A stretch of 64,000 bases of DNA from Lachnospiraceae bacterium UBA7086 (GCA_002492525.1 DKZA01000016.1:983-64982), one strand, 5' to 3'; shown: positions 7,977 through 17,082, counted from the stretch's first letter. Notes: generated by a model not told the origin, from the sequence alone. Translations and numbers: made by a program.

Positions 7977-8873
7977 ATGCGTCGTGTCAGGGCAGTGGAA
8001 AAGACTGCGGAAATGATTGTTTCGCTATGTGCCTTTACTGCGGTTGCGGCGGTAGTTTCCATTACGCTTTACATGATTGCCAATGGCATACCGGCCATCC
8101 AGCAGGTGGGATGCAAAGATATTTTATTTTCTGCCGTCTGGAAACCGACGGCACAAGAGCCGTCTTTTGGAATTTTATACATCATTCTGACGTCCATTGC
8201 GGGCACGTTTCTGGCAATTTTAATCAGTGTGCCTCTGGGTCTTCTTACGGCCATATTTCTTTCGGAGGTGGCGTCTAAGCGGCTGGCGGCTATGGTGCGT
8301 CCGGCAGTGGAACTTTTGGCGGGGATTCCCTCGGTGATTTATGGCGTGTTGGGAATGATGGTGCTGAATCCGGTAATGTATAGGCTGGAACAAAGAATTT
8401 TTGCGGGTTCCAGGACGCATCAGTTTACGGGCGGTGCCAACCTGCTTACGGCGGTGCTTGTGCTGGCGGTGATGATACTGCCCACGGTGATCAATATTAG
8501 TGAAGCGGCAATTCAGGCGGTGCCGCCGGAACTGAAGGCGTCTTCTCTGGCGTTGGGGGCTTCTCCTGTACAGACGATTTTCCGGGTCACTTTGCCGGCG
8601 GCAAGATCGGGGATTCTTACGGCAGTGGTGTTGGGAGTGGGCAGGGCCATCGGTGAGGCCATGGCTATCAGTCTGGTGTCGGGCAATTCTGTGAATCTGC
8701 CGCTTCCTTTTGGGTCAGTACGTTTTCTTACAACAGCCATTGTCAGTGAGATGGGATATGCAGAGGGGCTGCACAGGCAGGTGTTATTTACGATTGGTCT
8801 GGTGTTGTTTGGTTTTATTATGGTGACGAATCTGATTTTAAACGGCATTTTAAGAGGGGAAAGGAAAGCGTGA
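7977..8873 (+). CDS. pstC: phosphate ABC transporter permease PstC
   Basis: About 298 residues with six hydrophobic segments and the inner-membrane permease signature (EAAIQAVPPELKASSLALGA, then GIPSVIYGVLG and RAIGEAMAISLVSG). It forms the translocation channel with PstA. The start is uncertain: ATG 7977 gives MRRVRAVEK, but an in-frame TTG at 7935 overlapping the pstS stop has a G-rich stretch ahead of it, whereas 7977 has no clear ribosome binding site. It ends in TGATG overlap with pstA. Confidence 0.9.
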   Translation: MRRVRAVEKTAEMIVSLCAFTAVAAVVSITLYMIANGIPAIQQVGCKDILFSAVWKPTAQEPSFGILYIILTSIAGTFLAILISVPLGLLTAIFLSEVASKRLAAMVRPAVELLAGIPSVIYGVLGMMVLNPVMYRLEQRIFAGSRTHQFTGGANLLTAVLVLAVMILPTVINISEAAIQAVPPELKASSLALGASPVQTIFRVTLPAARSGILTAVVLGVGRAIGEAMAISLVSGNSVNLPLPFGSVRFLTTAIVSEMGYAEGLHRQVLFTIGLVLFGFIMVTNLILNGILRGERKA

Positions 8874-9712
8874 TGAGAAGGCTGAAGGATGATATGCTTT
8901 TGTGTCTGATTTATCTGGCGGCTTTTGCGGCGGAGTTTCTCTTGATCGGGATTCTGGGGTACGTGTTCGTCAAAGGATTTCCGCAGGTGAGTTGGCATTT
9001 TCTGACTTCGGTGACCAGTGTGCTGCAGGGGACGGCCGGAATTGCCGGTAACATTGTCAACACTTTATATATGGTGATACTGACCCTGCTGATCGCGGTG
9101 CCTCTTGGGATTGGTTCGGCCATTTATTTAAACGAGTATGCCAGGCCGGGAAAGATAGTCGGGCTGATTGCATTTACCACAGAGACATTGTCCGGGATAC
9201 CGTCTATTTTATTTGGCCTTTTCGGCATGGTGTTTTTTGGTAGCGCACTGGGGCTTGGGTATTCAATTCTGACGGGAGCGTTTACGCTTGCGCTGATGGT
9301 ATTGCCGCTTATTACAAGGAATACTCAGGAAGCCTTAAAGACGGTGCCGGAGGCTTACCGAAGCGGTGCGCTCAGTATGGGTGCCGGCAGGTGGCATATG
9401 ATCCGTACGATTCTTTTGCCGGCGGCTATGCCGGGGATTCTTACAGGAATCCTTCTGGCGGTGGGGCGTATTCTGGGGGAGTCGGCGGCACTGCTTTTTA
9501 CGGCGGGAAGCGGTTATTTTCTGCCCAGGTCTTTCGGGGGATGGTTTCGTAAGCTGTTGGAGTCCGGCGGCACTCTTTCCGTACAGTTATATTTAAGTAT
9601 GTCCAAAGCACAGTATTCAGTGGCTTTTGGCATTGCGGCAGTACTGCTTTGTATGGTGCTGGGCATCAATCTGCTGCTCAGGATTCTGGCGAAGAAATGG
9701 GATGTGGTTTAG
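8873..9712 (+). CDS. pstA: phosphate ABC transporter permease PstA
   Basis: 279-residue six-helix permease and partner of PstC. Visible family features are GSAIYLNEYARPGK, TLSGIPSILFGLFGM and the EAA loop TQEALKTVPEAYRSGALSMG. ATG 8873 overlaps the pstC stop (TGATG) with GGAAAG upstream, so translation is coupled; the GTG three bases earlier is less likely. It ends directly against the pstB start with no gap. Confidence 0.93.
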   Translation: MRRLKDDMLLCLIYLAAFAAEFLLIGILGYVFVKGFPQVSWHFLTSVTSVLQGTAGIAGNIVNTLYMVILTLLIAVPLGIGSAIYLNEYARPGKIVGLIAFTTETLSGIPSILFGLFGMVFFGSALGLGYSILTGAFTLALMVLPLITRNTQEALKTVPEAYRSGALSMGAGRWHMIRTILLPAAMPGILTGILLAVGRILGESAALLFTAGSGYFLPRSFGGWFRKLLESGGTLSVQLYLSMSKAQYSVAFGIAAVLLCMVLGINLLLRILAKKWDVV

Positions 9713-10498
9713 ATGGCGGGAGATCAAGGACAAGGAAAGATGACACAGGGTAAGGTGATTACAAAAAAGTTAAATATATATTATGGAAGTAATCATGCCT
9801 TGAAGGATGTTGATATCAGCATCCGAAGGAATGTTGTGACGGCTCTGATCGGCCCTTCCGGTTGTGGAAAATCCACTTTTTTAAAGACCATAAACCGCAT
9901 GAATGATCTGGTGGACAATGTCAGAATCGAAGGGAAGGTGTATCTGGACGGGGCGGATATTTATGGCAGAGGGATGGACGTGACGAGATTGAGGAAACGG
10001 GTGGGTATGGTGTTTCAGCAGCCCAATCCTTTTCCTATGAGTATCTATGATAATATTGCCTATGGCCCCCGGATACATGAACGGAAAAGTAAGGCGCAGC
10101 TGGATGAGATTGTGGAGAGAAGTCTGCGGCAGGCGGCAATCTGGGAGGAAGTCAGGGAGGGGTTGTACCAATCGGCTCTGAGGCTTTCCGGCGGTCAGAA
10201 ACAGAGGCTTTGTATCGCCCGTGCCCTGGCCGTGGAGCCGGAGGTGCTCTTGATGGATGAACCCACTTCGGCTCTGGATCCGGTCTCCACGTTAAAAGTG
10301 GAGGAGCTGCTGTGTCATTTAAAGAAAAGTTATACCATTGTTGTTGTGACTCACAACATGCAGCAGGCAGCCAGGGTATCGGATGATACGGCTTTCTTTC
10401 TGGCGGGAGAGGTGGTGGAGTATGATACCACAGCCCGCCTGTTTTCCCATCCAACAGACAAAAGAACGAGAGCGTATATCAGCGGAAAGTTTGGTTAG
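9713..10498 (+). CDS. pstB: phosphate ABC transporter ATP-binding protein
   Basis: 261-residue ATPase that powers phosphate import. Walker A is GPSGCGKST, the Q-loop [15 protein letters not shown] is PstB-specific, the signature is LSGGQKQRL, Walker B is [13 protein letters not shown] and the switch His is in THNMQQA. An alternative ATG at 9740 would remove nine residues. It is the last gene of pstSCAB. The expected phoU does not follow; instead a convergent PPOX gene ends 3 bp away. Confidence 0.96.
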   Translation: MAGDQGQGKMTQGKVITKKLNIYYGSNHALKDVDISIRRNVVTALIGPSGCGKSTFLKTINRMNDLVDNVRIEGKVYLDGADIYGRGMDVTRLRKRVGMVFQQPNPFPMSIYDNIAYGPRIHERKSKAQLDEIVERSLRQAAIWEEVREGLYQSALRLSGGQKQRLCIARALAVEPEVLLMDEPTSALDPVSTLKVEELLCHLKKSYTIVVVTHNMQQAARVSDDTAFFLAGEVVEYDTTARLFSHPTDKRTRAYISGKFG

Positions 10499-10500
10499 GG

Positions 10501-10929
10501 TCAGGTCAGATCCGCAAGCAGGAAGCTTTGGGTTTTGAGAGCACAGTAGTGCCGGCCTTTTACAGCGGTAAATTTGAGGACACAGTAATCCGGGTCTGTG
10601 ACTCCCTGTTTATAATACATGACATCCTGAGGATGCCAGAGTTCTTCCTTGATCTGGGGATCCTGCAATACTTCCACGGTGCCGGTCAGCATGACGGCCT
10701 CGTACTTAAAACGGCCTTTGTTATAAAAGTAGATACTGGCCTTAGGGTTTGCGAGAAACTGTGCGGTGCGCAGGGAAGAGGCGTTGGTGGAATAATAGAA
10801 ACTGTCTCCCTCAATTTTGCCGGGCATGAACATGGCTTTCATATTGGGGTATCCGTCTTCATCCACCGAGGCAATAAAGGATACTTTCTGTTTCTGGATA
10901 AATCCGAAAAGCTGTTCTCTGGTTTTCAT
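10501..10929 (-). CDS. pyridoxamine 5'-phosphate oxidase (PPOX) family protein
   Basis: 142-residue split-barrel flavin-binding family protein (FIASVDEDGYPNMKAMFM, then SSLRTAQFLANPKASIYFYN and a C-terminal CALKTQSFLL). Members bind FMN or related cofactors and act as small oxidoreductases or stress proteins; real PNPOx activity is unlikely at this length. The start is set by AAAGGAGG on the minus strand. A perfect palindrome lies about 80 bp upstream and could be its operator. It converges with pstB. Confidence 0.82.
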   Translation of the reverse strand: MKTREQLFGFIQKQKVSFIASVDEDGYPNMKAMFMPGKIEGDSFYYSTNASSLRTAQFLANPKASIYFYNKGRFKYEAVMLTGTVEVLQDPQIKEELWHPQDVMYYKQGVTDPDYCVLKFTAVKGRHYCALKTQSFLLADLT

Positions 10930-11010
10930 AGGGAATCCTCCTTTGTGGTTTTATGGGGTTGTTCTTCTTTGGGCAGTGTTTCCAGAATCCTTGCAAAAAA
11001 ATAGTTTTAA

Positions 11011-11025
11011 ATAGAACTGTTCTAT
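11011..11025. promoter_or_regulatory. 15-bp perfect palindrome upstream of the PPOX gene
   Basis: ATAGAAC-T-GTTCTAT is perfectly symmetric. It is followed by a further ATAGAAC at 11026-11032 and framed by ATAGTT (11001-11006) and AACTAT (11030-11035). This nested symmetry is typical of a dimeric repressor site. It lies 82 bp upstream of the PPOX start and 159 bp upstream of the Na/Pi cotransporter start, so either could be controlled. The regulator is unknown. Confidence 0.6.
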
Positions 11026-11076
11026 ATAGAACTATTATAAAGATAACATGGTGAGGAATATTTGGCAAGACCTGAT

Positions 11077-11104
11077 TTTACATAAATTTTACTTTTATTT
11101 TACA
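11077..11104 (+). promoter_or_regulatory. Pho box: three TTTACA-like repeats with 11-bp period
   Basis: TTTACA at 11077, TTTACT at 11088 and TTTACA at 11099 are spaced by exactly 11 bp, the arrangement PhoP recognises in Bacillus-type Pho regulons (TTAACA-like direct repeats). The box ends 79 bp before the Na/Pi cotransporter start, so phosphate-starvation induction is likely. No equivalent box is evident ahead of pstS. Confidence 0.75.
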
Positions 11105-11183
11105 AAACCTGGATATCGGCAGGGATAAATCCATGATAATTTCAAATCATAATACTACGGTGATGTATGAATGGGAGGTTATC

Positions 11184-12956
11184 ATGGATTTTTTCAGCGT
11201 ACTGACGATGTTGGGCGGTCTTGCACTTTTTTTGTATGGTATGCATGTGCTGGGGGAAGGGCTCTCCAAGGCCAGCGGCGGCAGGATGGAACAGATTCTG
11301 GAGCGGCTGACTTCCGGCAGGCTGCGGGCGGTCTTTCTGGGTGCCGCGGTCACGGCCGTGATCCAGTCATCTTCGGCCACTACCGTGATGGTGGTAGGGT
11401 TTGTGAATTCGGGTATTATGAAACTGTCCAGTGCTATCGGTATCATCATGGGTGCCAATATCGGTACCACCGTGACTTCCTGGCTTTTAAGCCTGAGCGG
11501 TATCGACAACGGGAATTTCTGGGTACAGCTTTTGAAGCCGTCTTCTTTTTCACCGGTTCTGGCAATTGTAGGAGTCATGATTTTATTGTTTTCCAAGAAG
11601 GACAGCCGGCGTAACATTGCCACCATCTTTGTGGGATTTGCAGTATTGATGTTTGGAATGGATACCATGTCCGAGGCAGTGAAACCCCTTGCTGATGTGC
11701 CGGAATTTGCGAATCTCTTGCTGCTATTTAAGAATCCTTTTCTGGGGATTCTGGCAGGTGCAGTGCTCACGGCTATCCTACAGTCTTCTTCAGCTTCTGT
11801 GGGTATTTTGCAGGCTTTGTGTGCTACGGGGGCGGTTTCCTACAAAACAGCCGTGCCCATCATCTTAGGACAGAATATTGGTACCTGTGTGACGGCTCTG
11901 CTGTCTTCTGTGGGAACTTCCAAGAACGCAAGGCGGGCGGCAATCGTACATCTGTATTTTAATCTGATCGGTACGGCGGCCTTTTTGGTAGTATTCTACG
12001 GGCTGCATCAAATCATTGGTTTTCCGTTTATGGATCATGCCGCGCAGCCTTATGGGATTGCCATTGCGCACAGTGTCTTTAATATTTTTGCCACCTGTCT
12101 GCTCCTGCCGTTTTCGGATCAGTTGGAGAAGCTGGCCTATCTGACCATCAAAGAAGATGCCGCAGAACATGCGGCGGTACGCTATGTGGAGGAGGATATC
12201 CGGGCCCTGGACAGCCGCTTTATGAATAATCCCGCAGTGGCCATGGAACAGTGCCGGAGGGTGACGGCACACATGGCGGACACGGCAAGGGATGCCTGCG
12301 GGCGGGCAGCAGGACTTTTGCACCATTATACGGAGGAAGAGGTGGAGAGAGTCCGGCAGATGGAAGAAGATGTGGATTGTTATGAGGATGTACTCGGCAC
12401 CTATCTGCTTCGATTGAGCGGAAGGGAACTGGCAGAGCGGGACAGCCGGACGCTTACTTTGTACCTGCACAGTATCGGGGATCTGGAGAGAATATCCGAC
12501 CATGCGGTGAGCATTGCAGCGGCGTATCAGGAAATGGCGGATAAGCAGATGGCTTTTTCCAGCAAGGCGCAGGAAGAACTTGCTGTATTTACCCGGGCAG
12601 TGGAACGGATACTGGCATTGTCCCTGGAGGTTTTTGTCAAGGAGGACGGCACCTATGTCTATGAGGTGGAGGCATTACATTCGCTGGTGGACAGGCTGGC
12701 GGCCGAAGTCAGGAAACGTCATATCAAACGGCTCAGGAAGGGAAAGTGTACAATAGAACTGGGATTTCTTCTTTCTGATATTGTGACGGCTTACGAGCGG
12801 ATTACGGCACACTGTGTCCATATAGCAGTGCGTATGGTACAGGTGCAGGAAGATTCTTTGGAAATGCACGGATACAGTGATGAACTGGAAGAGCAGGACA
12901 GAGAGAGAATCCACCTGTTATACGAGGGGTTGGTACAGGAATTTTTATTGCCATAG
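11184..12956 (+). CDS. Na+/phosphate cotransporter with C-terminal PhoU-like domain
   Basis: 590 residues. Two inverted Na/Pi-cotransporter II repeats each carry the QSSSA signature (61-65, and about 200-204 in TAILQSSSASVGI), plus MGANIGTTVTSW and LGQNIGTCVTALL. The C-terminal ~230 residues are helical and PhoU-like (two three-helix units with acidic/His positions, such as YLHSIGDLERISDHAVSIA). It imports or exports phosphate with sodium. ATG 11184 has GGGAGG at 11173-11178; upstream ATGs lack one. The Pho box ahead and the PhoU-like tail may compensate for the missing phoU in the pst operon. Confidence 0.93.
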   Translation: MDFFSVLTMLGGLALFLYGMHVLGEGLSKASGGRMEQILERLTSGRLRAVFLGAAVTAVIQSSSATTVMVVGFVNSGIMKLSSAIGIIMGANIGTTVTSWLLSLSGIDNGNFWVQLLKPSSFSPVLAIVGVMILLFSKKDSRRNIATIFVGFAVLMFGMDTMSEAVKPLADVPEFANLLLLFKNPFLGILAGAVLTAILQSSSASVGILQALCATGAVSYKTAVPIILGQNIGTCVTALLSSVGTSKNARRAAIVHLYFNLIGTAAFLVVFYGLHQIIGFPFMDHAAQPYGIAIAHSVFNIFATCLLLPFSDQLEKLAYLTIKEDAAEHAAVRYVEEDIRALDSRFMNNPAVAMEQCRRVTAHMADTARDACGRAAGLLHHYTEEEVERVRQMEEDVDCYEDVLGTYLLRLSGRELAERDSRTLTLYLHSIGDLERISDHAVSIAAAYQEMADKQMAFSSKAQEELAVFTRAVERILALSLEVFVKEDGTYVYEVEALHSLVDRLAAEVRKRHIKRLRKGKCTIELGFLLSDIVTAYERITAHCVHIAVRMVQVQEDSLEMHGYSDELEEQDRERIHLLYEGLVQEFLLP

Positions 12957-12965
12957 AAGGATTGC

Positions 12966-12994
12966 TTGTTTTTTTAGAAAGACGGCGCTATGAT
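12966..12994 (+). promoter_or_regulatory. candidate sigma-A promoter for the NifX-like gene
   Basis: TTGTTT (12966-12971), a 17-bp spacer and TATGAT (12989-12994) lie 36 bp ahead of the start at 13030. Consensus match is good in the -10 box and moderate in the -35 box. Confidence 0.5.
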
Positions 12995-13029
12995 AGAAAG
13001 AGAATTCGGGAAAGGAGCATGGGTAGAAA

Positions 13030-13437
13030 ATGAAAATAGCAGTTACTTACGAAGACGGCAATGTATTTCCGCATTTTGGACGTACGCAGCAGTTTAAGGT
13101 TTATGAGATTGAATCCGGAAAAGTTACGGATGCGCAGGTGATGAGTACGGATGGAAACGGTCACGGCGCTTTGGCAGGAATACTTTCCGGGTGGGGTGTG
13201 ACCAAGCTGATTTGCGGCGGAATCGGGGCAGGGGCACAGACTGCTTTGATGGAGGCAGGGATTCAGTTCTACGGCGGTGTGGCCGGCAATGCGGACGAGG
13301 CGGTAGAGGCTCTGCTTTCAGGGACGCTTTCTTACAATCCTGAGGTGCATTGCGATCATCATGGACATGATCATCAAGGGGAAGATCACGTTTGCGGACA
13401 TGACAGGCATGGGTGTCCCGGCAGTGAAAAGTTCTGA
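13030..13437 (+). CDS. NifX/NifB-C-terminal-like dinitrogenase cofactor-domain protein with His/Cys-rich tail
   Basis: 135 residues. The first ~105 match the FeMo-cofactor-binding fold (KIAVTYEDGNVFPHFGRTQQ at the start, KLICGGIGAGAQTALMEAGI in the middle). The last ~28 residues are a metal-chelating tail with nine His and three Cys (HCDHHGHDHQGEDHVCGHDR then HGC). No nif genes are nearby, so this is one of the stand-alone small proteins of the family thought to bind or carry metal clusters. AAAGGAG lies about 12 bases before the ATG. Transcribed alone from a nearby promoter. Confidence 0.82.
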   Translation: MKIAVTYEDGNVFPHFGRTQQFKVYEIESGKVTDAQVMSTDGNGHGALAGILSGWGVTKLICGGIGAGAQTALMEAGIQFYGGVAGNADEAVEALLSGTLSYNPEVHCDHHGHDHQGEDHVCGHDRHGCPGSEKF

Positions 13438-13596
13438 TTGTCATAAACGAGGTTATTTTTGCAGTGAATGTGTCTTTGGCGCGGTTAAGAAAAGCGATAT
13501 AGGCTCCGATAATATAAACAAGAGAAGACAGGAAACGGATAGAACGGATTCTATCCCACATCGCATAGATTGCAGGAGACAGGGAGGTTATCGGCA

Positions 13597-14640
13597 ATGC
13601 AGGTCAGGATTAATACAAACGACAATCAGATTACGGGGCCGGGCATACAGACACAGACGAAAGAAAGTGTGCGTGACGGACACAAATCATCCAGGATAAA
13701 AAGAACCAATACGATTTTTGCAGGCGATCTGCCCATGAACAAGGATTCCATTATGTTACGGAAGCAGCAGGCGCAGAAGAAGGCCATGCAGATGATTCAG
13801 GATGCCTGGAAGGGCGACCGCAAGACGGATCAGAGTATGCAGGAAGTGCAGGAGTCAGCGCAGCAGCAGAGAGACGAAGCAGTCATGAATCACGAAAAGG
13901 TGGCGGAGTGCGAGGCAAGAAAGGAAAAGCTTCGGGAAGGTTACGGTGTGGATGCGGACTCTCAGGAACAGAAGGACTTAGAACTTTTAGAACGGGCAAA
14001 ATATCCTTCTGAGACCGGATTTACGGAGGAGGAAGAGAAAAGGCTGGAGGAGCTGCAAGGTCAGCCGCTCACGGAATATCAGCAGAAATGTCTGGAGATT
14101 CACGGAGAAGAGCATATTTTTAAAAACCGTGCGGAGTCGGCGGAAATGGCGGCTTCCATGTACGGGCAGTCTATCAGTAATATGAAGATTGAACGGTTGA
14201 AGTTCCATAAGATGACAGACGCCCAGAACAATGCCGAGAAGCTGATGGAAGAGACCGGCAAGGAGATTGTGGGTATGCTCTGGGACGAGGCCAAGGATCA
14301 CGTGGACGAGACTTACGAGGAGCAGAGAGAGGAAGCGAAGGAAAAGGCCGAGGAGAAGGAAGAGCAGGAAGAAAAAGTAGAGGATATTCGGGAAGAAAAA
14401 GAACTCATAGAGGAGAGAATCGAAACCATAAAGGAAGACAGCCACGAAGCGGAAGAGACTCGCAAGGAGCAGGAACGGGAAGCCAGAGACGAGGCGGAAC
14501 TTCTAAAGACCATGGCGGATGCCGGTATGGATGTGGCTGGAGCCGGAGCCGGTGTGCAGGCGGAAATCAAAGATATGCTGCATAAGATGAAACTGATTGA
14601 AGCGGATATCAAGGGCATTAAGGTGGATGAAGAAGTATAG
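13597..14640 (+). CDS. charged coiled-coil protein of unknown function
   Basis: 347 residues with no signal peptide and no recognised domain. The N-terminal ~45 residues are Asn/Gln/Thr-rich and probably disordered. From about residue 55 on it is dominated by Glu, Lys, Gln and Arg, with a long heptad-like stretch around 220-310 (repeated EEREEAKEKAEEKEEQ-like sequence). It ends in a short Gly/Ala hinge and an amphipathic tail. ATG 13597 is chosen because GGGAGG lies at 13583-13588; the in-frame ATG 13570 has none. It sits just upstream of a LytTR two-component system and could belong to the same locus as the two unknown proteins beyond it. Confidence 0.7.
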   Translation: MQVRINTNDNQITGPGIQTQTKESVRDGHKSSRIKRTNTIFAGDLPMNKDSIMLRKQQAQKKAMQMIQDAWKGDRKTDQSMQEVQESAQQQRDEAVMNHEKVAECEARKEKLREGYGVDADSQEQKDLELLERAKYPSETGFTEEEEKRLEELQGQPLTEYQQKCLEIHGEEHIFKNRAESAEMAASMYGQSISNMKIERLKFHKMTDAQNNAEKLMEETGKEIVGMLWDEAKDHVDETYEEQREEAKEKAEEKEEQEEKVEDIREEKELIEERIETIKEDSHEAEETRKEQEREARDEAELLKTMADAGMDVAGAGAGVQAEIKDMLHKMKLIEADIKGIKVDEEV

Positions 14641-14777
14641 TTTAAGAGGCAATATTGTTAGTATAAAGTATTAGGAAAGAGATACAAACCCATCAAGGAT
14701 AAAGGGGCATGTTCTGTAGAGGAAGGCTGGTACGCACTTCGGACTGCAGGGCGTGTTTCTTTTTGTTTGGAATAGAA

Positions 14778-14862
14778 TTGGTGACAAAAAATGTAAGTTT
14801 CATGACATAATAAAGAAGAATAAAAGGATTCATGCCGATACAAAAAAAGAAAGGACGATATA
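14778..14862 (+). promoter_or_regulatory. candidate LytTR binding repeats and promoter ahead of the response regulator
   Basis: TTGGTGACA (14778-14786) and TTCATGACA (14799-14807) are direct repeats 21 bp apart, the spacing typical of LytTR dimers. GGACGATATA (14853-14862) follows. The same GGACGATATA and a similar 21-bp pair occur at 17079-17142 after the kinase gene, where the gap from repeats to GGACGATATA is shorter by exactly 21 bp. Autoregulation by the adjacent LytTR regulator is inferred. Confidence 0.45.
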
Positions 14863-14899
14863 AACATCAGGAACAAAGGAATAAGGAGTAAGGGGAAGC

Positions 14900-15595
14900 A
14901 TGAGAATTGCGATTTGCGATGACGAGGCGAGAGGGAGAGAACGGATTCAAACCTTACTCGAAAAAGAGTTTGATCAGGTACAGACCAGGGAATTTGATTC
15001 AGGGACGAAGCTGCTTGCGGCTGTACAGGAGGGATATCAGCCGGATATTTTGTTGTTAGATATAGCGATGGAAGGCATGAACGGTATGGAGACGGCCAGA
15101 CAGATTAAGAGGTTGTCGGATGTTATCCTGATTTTTGTGACGGGAGTGAAAGAACAGGTTTTCCAGGCATTTGATGTAGGAGCGTTTCATTATCTGGTCA
15201 AACCGGTGGAACAAGAGCGGCTGAAAGAGGTCTTAAACCGTGCCATGATGGAAGTGCAAAAGCGGCAGGGAGCGCCTAAATTCCTGCTGATCAAGGCAGG
15301 CGGAGTCCACAGGAGGATTCCCGTGGAGGATATTCTGTATGTGGAAAATAACGGCAGAAAGGTCATTGTCTATACAAGAACAGAAAAACTGGAATATTAT
15401 GAGCGTATGAACCATCTGGAAGAAGTGCTGGGAGAAGGATTTTACCGGTGCCACAGGGGGTATCTTGTTGCGCTTGGCGCTGTAAGCGGGTATGATAATA
15501 CCAGCATTACGGTGAACAGCGGAGACAAGATTTATCTGGCAAAACAGAAGTATTCTGAGTTTGTGAAATTATATTGCCGGTTTTTGAAGGAATAG
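14900..15595 (+). CDS. LytTR-family response regulator (AgrA/LytR-like)
   Basis: 231 residues. The receiver domain spans 1-120 with the acidic pocket CDDE at 6-9, phospho-acceptor Asp54 (LLLDIAMEG) and Lys in YLVKPVEQ. The LytTR DNA-binding domain spans about 130-230 (HRRIPVEDILYVENNGRKVI, then FYRCHRGYLVALGAVSGYD). It receives phosphate from the kinase encoded immediately downstream. It would bind paired ~9-bp direct repeats; candidates lie upstream of itself and downstream of the kinase gene. Confidence 0.93.
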   Translation: MRIAICDDEARGRERIQTLLEKEFDQVQTREFDSGTKLLAAVQEGYQPDILLLDIAMEGMNGMETARQIKRLSDVILIFVTGVKEQVFQAFDVGAFHYLVKPVEQERLKEVLNRAMMEVQKRQGAPKFLLIKAGGVHRRIPVEDILYVENNGRKVIVYTRTEKLEYYERMNHLEEVLGEGFYRCHRGYLVALGAVSGYDNTSITVNSGDKIYLAKQKYSEFVKLYCRFLKE

Positions 15596-15612
15596 CACAG
15601 GAAGGAATATAT

Positions 15613-17082
15613 ATGGTGTGGCAGGCGTTAGATCTGTTGGAAAACATCTGTAAAGCAGGATTGCTGTTATATCTGGTAAGGGGTATCATCCCGGTGAAAG
15701 ACAAGTATGGCAGAGCAGGCGCTTTTCTTTTGTTCTTACAGTCATTTGTCGTAAGTACCTGGCTTTCCCATTCAAAATGGCTGGATGAGAAGATTTATGG
15801 GGAAGTCAGAAGCAGCAGTTATACGATTATTAAACTGGTAATCTGCTTTGGCATTGCCTTCCTGATGATGGATATATTGTATGAGGGAAGGCGGCTTGCG
15901 AAACTGTATCTGCTTCTGGTGTTTTATAGCGTACAGGAGACGGTGCGCTTTGCCATACACAGCGTCTGGATGTTGTTTGTCATGGGGTATCTGGACAAGC
16001 TGAACGAGCAGATTATCGCGGGGCAGATGGAGATAGAAGTGTATTATCGTCTGACAGAGAGATTGCAGATGGAGGGATGGATTCTGTTTGCCGGCGGCTG
16101 GCTTGGTGTGATGTATCTCACCCTCTGGATTTACCGGAAGTATGTAAAAGAGCCGCTTACGCAGACCGCAAGCCAGGGCCTTTTGTTTCTGATGCTGGCA
16201 CCCATTATCGGTGTGGCTTTGGATGTGGCGATCAGGATTATTTTTTACAGGCAGGAAGGAATGGAGATCGAGTCTCTTTATGAAAGACACAGCAGTATGT
16301 ATGCGGTGGTGCCGGTCATCTCAGTGTTGTGTCTTATTTCCGTAGTTTACAGCAGAAAAATATATAGCGAACTGATGCAGGCGGAGCGTGAAAAACAGAA
16401 TCTGGTTTTTTATAAGCAGCAGCTTGCGGATATGACGGATCATGTGAAAGAGATGGAACAGCTCTATGACGGGATCAGGAGTATGCGTCACGATATCAAT
16501 AATTATGTGGCGGATATGGAGCAGCTTTTACAGATTAAAGAAGAGCATGGAACGTTACCTGATACCGTGAAGGAAGAGGCCGGAAAATACCTCGCGGGGA
16601 TGCAGCAGGCAGTGGATAATATTTTCATACAGTTTAGTACGGGCAACCCGGTGACCGATGTGGTTTTAAATCGTAAGGCGCAGATATGCCGGCAGGAGGG
16701 TATAGAATTTACTGGAGATTTTCTCTATCCGTCAGGATTTGGGATTGAAGCGTTTGATCTGGGGATTTTACTTAATAACGCGCTGGACAACGCCATGGAA
16801 GCCTGTCGGAAAGCAGAAGAAAGGCGGCGCTTTATCAGGCTTAGGAGTTATGTCAAAGGCAGAATGTTTTTCCTTGTGGTGGAGAACGGATATGACGGGA
16901 AGGCGCTTCTGGAAGAGGACGGTGTGTGCCGGACCACCAAAGAAGAGTCGCAGATGCATGGCATTGGCATGAAAAACATGAGAAGTTGTGTGGAACGCTA
17001 TTATGGTACTCTGGAGTATGAAGCAGCCAAGGACACCTTTGTGCTGACTTTGATGATGCAATCTGTGGAAGAACAGTCTTGA
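15613..17082 (+). CDS. AgrC-like sensor histidine kinase (GHKL type)
   Basis: 489 residues. The N-terminal ~250 hold about six hydrophobic helices for membrane sensing. A short coiled coil leads to the H-box MRHDINNYVADME (His about 293), then N-box LLNNALDNAMEAC and G-box GIGMKNMRSCVERYYG. It is the cognate kinase of the preceding LytTR regulator. ATG 15613 follows AGGAAGGA at 15600-15607; the TTG at 15574 overlapping the regulator gene is less likely. No peptide-processing (AgrB) or signal-peptide (AgrD) gene is next to it, so the signal is unknown. Confidence 0.9.
   Translation: MVWQALDLLENICKAGLLLYLVRGIIPVKDKYGRAGAFLLFLQSFVVSTWLSHSKWLDEKIYGEVRSSSYTIIKLVICFGIAFLMMDILYEGRRLAKLYLLLVFYSVQETVRFAIHSVWMLFVMGYLDKLNEQIIAGQMEIEVYYRLTERLQMEGWILFAGGWLGVMYLTLWIYRKYVKEPLTQTASQGLLFLMLAPIIGVALDVAIRIIFYRQEGMEIESLYERHSSMYAVVPVISVLCLISVVYSRKIYSELMQAEREKQNLVFYKQQLADMTDHVKEMEQLYDGIRSMRHDINNYVADMEQLLQIKEEHGTLPDTVKEEAGKYLAGMQQAVDNIFIQFSTGNPVTDVVLNRKAQICRQEGIEFTGDFLYPSGFGIEAFDLGILLNNALDNAMEACRKAEERRRFIRLRSYVKGRMFFLVVENGYDGKALLEEDGVCRTTKEESQMHGIGMKNMRSCVERYYGTLEYEAAKDTFVLTLMMQSVEEQS

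Noticed and set aside
14720..14770. Possible terminator before the LytTR operon
   Set aside because: The pairing (ACGC/GCGT) is too short and the T-rich tract is not correctly placed.
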